From: an uncultured Bacteroidales bacterium
GTDB lineage: Bacteria; Bacteroidota; Bacteroidia; Bacteroidales; Marinilabiliaceae
DNA: 46,143 bases
Assembly: GCA_945607565.1 (NCBI GenBank)
Contig: CALYZD010000009.1
Location: 1-46,143, forward strand
Direction: 5' to 3'
Part shown: piece after piece, positions 42,072-46,143 of the stretch
Numbering within the stretch: the first letter of the stretch is position 1
Layout: each line of letters starts with the position of its first letter
The notes under the pieces: generated by a model
Told to the model about the DNA's origin: nothing
What the model saw: only the letters and a program-made list of their open reading frames with translations
Database searches by the model: none
Position numbers and translations under genes: made by a program

Positions 42072-43178
42072 ATGAAGAATTTTCTCGCATTCCTGCGGCG
42101 CGAAACGGTCTTTTCCGCAGCCACGCTGCTCGCCGTCGTTTCCGCCATCGCCGTCCCGCCCGACGCCGGCTATCTCCACTATGTCGATTTCAGAGTCCTG
42201 GGCATCCTCCTGAGCCTCATGATGGTGATGGAGGGCTACAAGCGCATCGGCCTTTTCCAGCACATGGGCCGCGCGCTGCTCCGCCGGGCGTCGACCGTCC
42301 GCCGGCTTTGCATCACGCTGATAATGTTGACTTTCTTCGGCAGTATGCTCGTCACCAACGACGTGGCGCTCATCACGATGGTGCCGTTTGCAATGCTGGT
42401 TCTGAGCCGTTCGGGCAACGGGCGCCACCTGATTCGGGTCATCGTCCTCCAGACCCTGGCCGCCAATCTGGGCAGCATGCTGACGCCCATCGGCAACCCG
42501 CAGAATCTGTACATGTACAATCTGTCGGGCCTGTCGGTGACGGGCTTCGGGGCCATAATGATGCCGTATTGTCTGGTGTCGTTCGTCATGCTGGCACTCT
42601 GCGCCTTCGCTTTCCCGAGCTGTAAGGTCGAAATGACGCAAGAGCCTGAGCCAAAGCCCGATGTGAGGCTGGTGGCGGTCTACACGCTTCTGTTCGTGCT
42701 CTGCCTTGCCACCGTTGCGCGCCTCGTCCCGTTCGTGGTGTCGTTGGTCATGGTAATTGCTGTCGTTTGGGTTGTCGATAGACGCATTTTTGTCAGTGTT
42801 GACTATTTTCTGATTCTGACATTCGTCTCGTTTTTTGTGCTCACCGGCAACATTCAGCGCATCAGCGGCATTCGCGACTTCTTGTGCGGAATAGTGTCTG
42901 GCAATGAGGTGATTACGGGCATAGCGGCAAGCCAGATAATCAGCAACGTGCCGGCGGCTCTGCTGCTGTCGGGCTTCAGCGGCAACGTGCCTGCGCTGAC
43001 GGTCGGGGTCAATCTGGGCGGGCTCGGGACGCTTATCGCATCCATGGCAAGCCTCATTTCCTACAAGTTTTTCGCGCATTCCTACAACGACGCCAAAGGG
43101 CGCTACCTTGGCATCTTCACCATGACGAACGTCATTTTTCTGACAGCACTGATGATTTGTCATTGGCTGATGAACTGA
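42072..43178 (+). CDS. SLC13/ArsB-like (ion transporter superfamily) permease
   Basis: A 368-residue integral membrane protein with about ten hydrophobic segments. The two repeated reentrant motifs of the superfamily are seen as LVTNDVALITMVPFAM with SMLTPIGNPQNLYMY, and as SQIISNVPAALLLSGFSG with GTLIASMASLISY. Members move dicarboxylates, sulfate or arsenite with Na+ or H+; the substrate cannot be assigned. It is shorter than most SLC13 members (about 400-600). ATG 42072 is chosen because the upstream ATG is in a terminator stem. Confidence 0.82.
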   Translation: MKNFLAFLRRETVFSAATLLAVVSAIAVPPDAGYLHYVDFRVLGILLSLMMVMEGYKRIGLFQHMGRALLRRASTVRRLCITLIMLTFFGSMLVTNDVALITMVPFAMLVLSRSGNGRHLIRVIVLQTLAANLGSMLTPIGNPQNLYMYNLSGLSVTGFGAIMMPYCLVSFVMLALCAFAFPSCKVEMTQEPEPKPDVRLVAVYTLLFVLCLATVARLVPFVVSLVMVIAVVWVVDRRIFVSVDYFLILTFVSFFVLTGNIQRISGIRDFLCGIVSGNEVITGIAASQIISNVPAALLLSGFSGNVPALTVGVNLGGLGTLIASMASLISYKFFAHSYNDAKGRYLGIFTMTNVIFLTALMICHWLMN

Positions 43179-43306
43179 CGCCGGCGCACAATTAAAATCG
43201 GGCATCATGGGCCGCACAATCAACAAAATGACTACATTCGCAGCAGTCAAGGCGTCGAACGAATGCCGAATACCATTGCAAAACAATCATTTTCAATAAT
43301 TTATCC

Positions 43307-44419
43307 ATGAAAAACAAACTCGGAATATGTGCGGTTTTCGCTATGACCGCGACACTTTTCTCGTGCCAAAACAAAAGCTACACCATCAACGGCGAAATAG
43401 CCAACGCCACCGACGGCAAAATCATTTCGTATCTGATCGACACCGTTGACGGCCTGACACCGACCGACACCGCCGACCTTGTTGACGGCAAATTCACCCT
43501 CACCGGCAGCGTCGAATATCCCGAACTGATGTATCTGCTCATCGAGGGCAGCAACTCGCCGATAGTCCTGTTTGTCGAAAACGCCGACATCAAGCTGGTG
43601 GCCGATGCCGAAAACCTCGAAAACGTCAAGGTCGAAGGTTCCGACCTGGCACTCCGGTTCTTCAGTTTCGCCACCGAGATGCCCGACCATCAGCGCGCCA
43701 TCGAGCTCCAGCAGGAAGGCCAGGCGGCATTCTTCAAGGGCGACACGCTCCGAGTGGAGGAGATTTCGGAGGAGATGCGCATGATCCGCGAAAACCAGCA
43801 GAGCTATATGCGCAAGTTTGTGGCTGACAATCAGGGCAATGCTGTTGGCCTGTTCATGTTCCTCAACCTCATGGGCATCTACGACGAAGACGAAGTTGAG
43901 ACGATGGTGGAGAGATTCAAAAGCAGTCAGCCCGACCACAAATACACCAAAATGCTGATAAGCTATTTCAACACGCAGGCAGCCAAGGCCGACACAGAGC
44001 CGACGGTCAGCGTGGGCGACGCTGCACCCGACTTCACCCTGACCGACAAGGACGGCAAGGCGGTGACTCTGTCGTCGTTTGCGGGCAAATATGTGCTGGT
44101 CGACTTCTGGGCATCGTGGTGCAAACCCTGCCGCGCCTATACGCCTAAGCTGATGGCCACCTACGACAAGCTGAAGGACAAGGGCCTGGAGCTCATCTGC
44201 ATCTCGCTCGACGAGGACGAGGCAGCCTGGCGCGAGGCGATGGCGGCCGACAACATGGCCGGCAACCAGCTGCGCGAGACTGATAACGCGGTGGCAGCCA
44301 AGTATCAGGTCTACACCATCCCGGCCTCGTTCCTTGTGGCACCCGACGGGACGATTGCAGCCATCAAGACCGGCGATGCCGAAGAGTTTCTGGGCCAGGT
44401 GGTGGACGCCGTGAAATGA
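43307..44419 (+). CDS. DUF4369-TlpA lipoprotein thiol-disulfide oxidoreductase
   Basis: A 370-residue lipoprotein (lipobox in TATLFSC). An N-terminal DUF4369 beta domain (about 25-125; YTINGEIANATDGKIISY) and a helical linker precede a thioredoxin/TlpA domain (about 235-370) with the active site FWASWCKPCR (Cys272, Cys275) and the cis-Pro segment YTIPASFLVA. This architecture is widespread in Bacteroidota; it would reduce disulfides at the cell surface or in the periplasm. It is the first of three thioredoxin-fold genes here and has its own terminator. Confidence 0.93.
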   Translation: MKNKLGICAVFAMTATLFSCQNKSYTINGEIANATDGKIISYLIDTVDGLTPTDTADLVDGKFTLTGSVEYPELMYLLIEGSNSPIVLFVENADIKLVADAENLENVKVEGSDLALRFFSFATEMPDHQRAIELQQEGQAAFFKGDTLRVEEISEEMRMIRENQQSYMRKFVADNQGNAVGLFMFLNLMGIYDEDEVETMVERFKSSQPDHKYTKMLISYFNTQAAKADTEPTVSVGDAAPDFTLTDKDGKAVTLSSFAGKYVLVDFWASWCKPCRAYTPKLMATYDKLKDKGLELICISLDEDEAAWREAMAADNMAGNQLRETDNAVAAKYQVYTIPASFLVAPDGTIAAIKTGDAEEFLGQVVDAVK

Positions 44420-44445
44420 CCGCCCCACAGAGGCCAAAGCATCAG

Positions 44446-44483
44446 GCTCCCAAACGATTAGACGTCGTTTCGGGAGCTTTTTT
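44446..44483 (+). terminator. Terminator of the DUF4369-TlpA gene
   Basis: GCTCCCAAACGA (44446-44457) pairs with TCGTTTCGGGAGC (44465-44477), with a single bulged C, followed by six T. Confidence 0.85.
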
Positions 44484-44620
44484 CGTATGGGGCGGCGCGG
44501 CCGGGAGCTTAAATATTTTTAACTCAGCCGGCCTATTGGGGTATTGCGCTGGAAGATAGTCTGTTGCGTCGAAACGCTTGTTGCCGCCAACCGACAGCGG
44601 GGCACAAAAGGGAGCAAAAT

Positions 44621-44653
44621 TTTGGTCGGTAAAAACCGATGCGCTTATCTTCG
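44621..44653 (+). promoter_or_regulatory. Candidate promoter with an internal palindrome
   Basis: TTTG (44621-44624) and TATCTTCG (44646-44653, one mismatch to TAnnTTTG) are separated by 21 nt. The spacer contains the palindrome TCGGT-AAAA-ACCGA (44626-44639), positioned as a repressor site would be. The leader to ATG 44757 would be about 100 nt. Confidence 0.45.
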
Positions 44654-44756
44654 CGCCGTCAAACATTCGGACCGCGATGGCCGTTTGCCAGCAATCGGCC
44701 ATCGTATTGTGCCTCAGCTAAAAGTAGCGTGCGCCGCGGTTCGAGAAAACGATAAC

Positions 44757-45284
44757 ATGGTAAAAATTAAACACTGCATTCCGATTGGCCTTGGCGTGGT
44801 CTTATCGCTTTCGTCGGCCAAAAACGACAATTCAGAACAGCTAATGAGAGAATCCCTGTCGTCGATCTACGGCGCCGAAATGCTGGACGGCAGACAACTA
44901 CCTATCGACTCGCTGAGCGGCCGGATGGTGCTGCTCAACTTCTGGGCCTCGTACGACGCCGAATCGAGAATCAACAATTATCGTCTGGTCGACATGTCCG
45001 AAAGATACGGGCAGACCACCTTCTGCCGGGGCAACGGGCTGAAGGTCGTCAGCATCTCGCTCGACCGCTTCCGCTCGCCGCTGCGCAAGGCCATTTCGAT
45101 GGACGGCACGCAGGACTTCTATCACATCTGCGATTTCAAGGGCAAGGATTCGGACATCCTGAAAGACTTTGGAGTCAGTTCACCCATCAATATCCTCATT
45201 GACGCCGACGGAAATGTCGTTTCGCGCGATTTTGAACTCGAGAATATCGAATCGACGCTAAATTTGCTGGCCGAAAACAAATAG
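44757..45284 (+). CDS. Thioredoxin-fold protein lacking the CxxC active site
   Basis: A 175-residue TlpA-like protein with a hydrophobic N-terminus (IPIGLGVVLSLSS) that may be a signal or anchor. The thioredoxin core is intact (MVLLNFWAS, LKVVSISLD, and the cis-Pro stretch GVSSPINILIDADG), but where the active site should be it reads WASYDAES (residues 63-70), so both cysteines are gone. It cannot be a standard dithiol oxidoreductase and may be a binding or accessory partner. Its downstream neighbour, 10 nt away, has a normal WCGPC site. Confidence 0.8.
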   Translation: MVKIKHCIPIGLGVVLSLSSAKNDNSEQLMRESLSSIYGAEMLDGRQLPIDSLSGRMVLLNFWASYDAESRINNYRLVDMSERYGQTTFCRGNGLKVVSISLDRFRSPLRKAISMDGTQDFYHICDFKGKDSDILKDFGVSSPINILIDADGNVVSRDFELENIESTLNLLAENK

Positions 45285-45294
45285 GAATTGATAA

Positions 45295-45819
45295 ATGAAG
45301 CGACTATTGAATCTGAGAAAAGCAATCCTGACACTGCTTGCCTGCCTGACGCTGGCGGCCAGCGCCCAGACGACAGGCCTGGCAGTGGGGCAGAAGGCGC
45401 CCGAACTGTCGTTCCACGACGGCTACGGCAAGCTCCACAGGCTTTCGGACCTGGCCGGCAAGGTCGTCCTGATTGACTTCTGGGCGTCGTGGTGCGGCCC
45501 CTGCCGGGCCGAGAACCGCTCGGTGGTCGAGGCCTACAACACGTTCCGCAACCGCACCTTCACGGCCGGTGACGGCTTCACGGTCTACGGCGTCTCGCTC
45601 GACGTGAAGAAGGAAAACTGGCTCAGCGCCATCGAAAGCGACGGCCTGGTGTGGCCCGACCACGTGTGCGACTATGGCGGATGGCGGAGTTCGGCGGCCC
45701 GCGCCTACGGCGTCAACAGCATCCCGTGCAACTGGCTGCTCGACGGCAACGGCGTCATAATTGCCCGGAATCTGCGCGGGGCGGACCTGACGCAGATGCT
45801 GACTTCGATTCTGAAATGA
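45295..45819 (+). CDS. Secreted TlpA-family thiol-disulfide oxidoreductase
   Basis: A 174-residue periplasmic thioredoxin-like protein. Signal peptide ILTLLACLTLAASA is followed by the redoxin opening LAVGQKAPELSF, the active site FWASWCGPCR (Cys67, Cys70) and the cis-Pro segment NSIPCNWLLD, which has an extra Cys next to the cis-Pro. Likely a reductant of exported proteins or of cytochrome-maturation substrates. Co-transcribed with the CxxC-less gene before it. Confidence 0.93.
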   Translation: MKRLLNLRKAILTLLACLTLAASAQTTGLAVGQKAPELSFHDGYGKLHRLSDLAGKVVLIDFWASWCGPCRAENRSVVEAYNTFRNRTFTAGDGFTVYGVSLDVKKENWLSAIESDGLVWPDHVCDYGGWRSSAARAYGVNSIPCNWLLDGNGVIIARNLRGADLTQMLTSILK

Positions 45820-45852
45820 CACGGCGTTTCTGACACACGCAGAAAAAACTAC

Positions 45853-45879
45853 AAAAGGCGGCTCCGGCTGCCTTTTTTT
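45853..45879 (+). terminator. Terminator of the TlpA gene pair
   Basis: AAAAGGCGGC (45853-45862) pairs with GCTGCCTTTT (45867-45876), including one G-U pair, around a TCCG loop; the T run continues to 45879. Confidence 0.85.
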
Positions 45880-45917
45880 GTGCACTCCGGCATGAAAAAA
45901 AGTCATGCCGCGCACTT

Positions 45918-45933
45918 TGGCAAGGTAGTTGCA
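45918..45933 (+). promoter_or_regulatory. Sigma-54-type promoter (-24/-12)
   Basis: TGGCAAGGTAGTTGCA matches the RpoN consensus TGGCACGnnnnTTGCW at all but one defined base, with the GG and GC dinucleotides correctly 12 nt apart. Transcription would start near 45944, about 45 nt before the ATG at 45989. No TAnnTTTG box is seen here. An activator site upstream was not identified. Confidence 0.7.
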
Positions 45934-45988
45934 CAAAAGATATGCGGAATTTGATAATAAGCATCAGAATAATAATAACTTACACGAT

Positions 45989-46143
45989 ATGAACAAATCA
46001 GGAGCAAACACAGATTCGGAAGAAAAGGAGTTGAACACGGACAAAATGTCAGAAATGGCGGATAAGACTGACAAAGCGTCGGAAGAATCTGCCAAAAATG
46101 CAGAACAGGAACAGCAGCCGTCCGAGCCTGCCGCCGAGGCCGC
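45989..46143 (+). CDS. 5' end of an acidic, disordered-N-terminus protein (possibly GrpE)
   Basis: Only the first 51 codons lie in the window; the frame is open to the edge. The sequence (MNKSGANTDSEEKELNTDKM and onward) is rich in Ser, Glu, Lys and Ala, with no signal peptide. Such charged N-termini are typical of Bacteroidota GrpE, the nucleotide-exchange factor of DnaK, but also of translation initiation factors and other proteins, so the identity is a guess. The ATG follows a sigma-54-like promoter by about 55 nt. Confidence 0.55.
   Translation, partial: MNKSGANTDSEEKELNTDKMSEMADKTDKASEESAKNAEQEQQPSEPAAEA

Larger units (their letters stand above)
44420..44756. other. 337-bp gap with terminator and candidate promoter
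   Basis: The gap holds the terminator at 44446-44483 and a candidate promoter at 44621-44653. The frame of the next gene is open back to 44544, but the residues there do not look like a signal peptide and no protein family is recognised. Confidence 0.6.

Noticed and set aside
42027-42072. Upstream ATG at 42027 as start of the SLC13-like permease
   Set aside because: It lies in the stem of a terminator and adds residues unlike a membrane protein N-terminus.
1-46143. tRNA, rRNA, insertion sequences, prophage or integrase genes
   Set aside because: No cloverleaf-like, rRNA-like, transposase or phage-like sequence was recognised in genes or gaps.

Overview
The window looks like chromosomal DNA from a GC-rich gut-type Bacteroidales bacterium; the family cannot be fixed from sequence alone (Muribaculaceae or Rikenellaceae-like lineages are possible). 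The evidence is the Bacteroidota-type -7 box TAnnTTTG (sometimes with TTTG about 19-21 nt upstream) before many genes, near absence of Shine-Dalgarno sequences, a hybrid two-component system, lipoprotein TamL, an Rnf complex with RseC, and SiaC-family and TPR-SpoIIE proteins. I see no rRNA, tRNA, IS element, prophage or CRISPR array.

Layout. 0.1-4.5 kb: TrpB2-type tryptophan synthase (minus strand), then menE-nudC and an Lrp/AsnC regulator. 4.7-5.4 kb: two tandem SiaC-like phosphoprotein genes. 5.5-10 kb, minus strand: tsaD followed without a break by a four-gene cassette encoding a PqqD-like peptide-binding protein, an HPr-kinase-like ATPase, a soluble S26-type peptidase-like protein and an ABC exporter. 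This resembles the accessory half of a RiPP (modified peptide) pathway with no precursor or main maturase beside it. 10-17.5 kb: tamB, a TolQ/ExbD/TonB energy-transduction operon and a secreted SGNH hydrolase. 17.6 kb: a stand-alone small peptide gene with its own promoter and hairpin. 18-24.6 kb: a giant hybrid two-component sensor without a visible polysaccharide locus, then a TPR/propeller/OmpA protein with the domain order of PorE. 24.6-27.8 kb: tamL divergent from a TrmH-family RNA methyltransferase. 28.2-33.7 kb: rseC-rnfBCDGEA, ending in a perfect terminator. 33.9-36.2 kb: HAD phosphatase, metallo-beta-lactamase-fold hydrolase, ispE. 36.2-40.7 kb: two membrane TPR-SpoIIE (PP2C-type) phosphatases. 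40.9-43.2 kb: DUF1573 protein and SLC13-like permease. 43.3-45.8 kb: three thioredoxin-fold proteins, one lacking the active-site cysteines. The window ends in the start of an acidic protein (perhaps GrpE) behind an excellent sigma-54-like promoter.

Several genes may work together across loci. TamB and TamL are separate halves of one envelope machine. The two SiaC-like proteins are plausible substrates of the two SpoIIE phosphatases 31 kb away. The orphan small peptide at 17.6 kb is a speculative candidate substrate for the peptide-handling cassette at 5.5-8.9 kb. The most unusual features are that cassette, an 11-nt tandem repeat family present in two intergenic regions, and the lack of any standard start codon for the complete membrane anchor of TamB.
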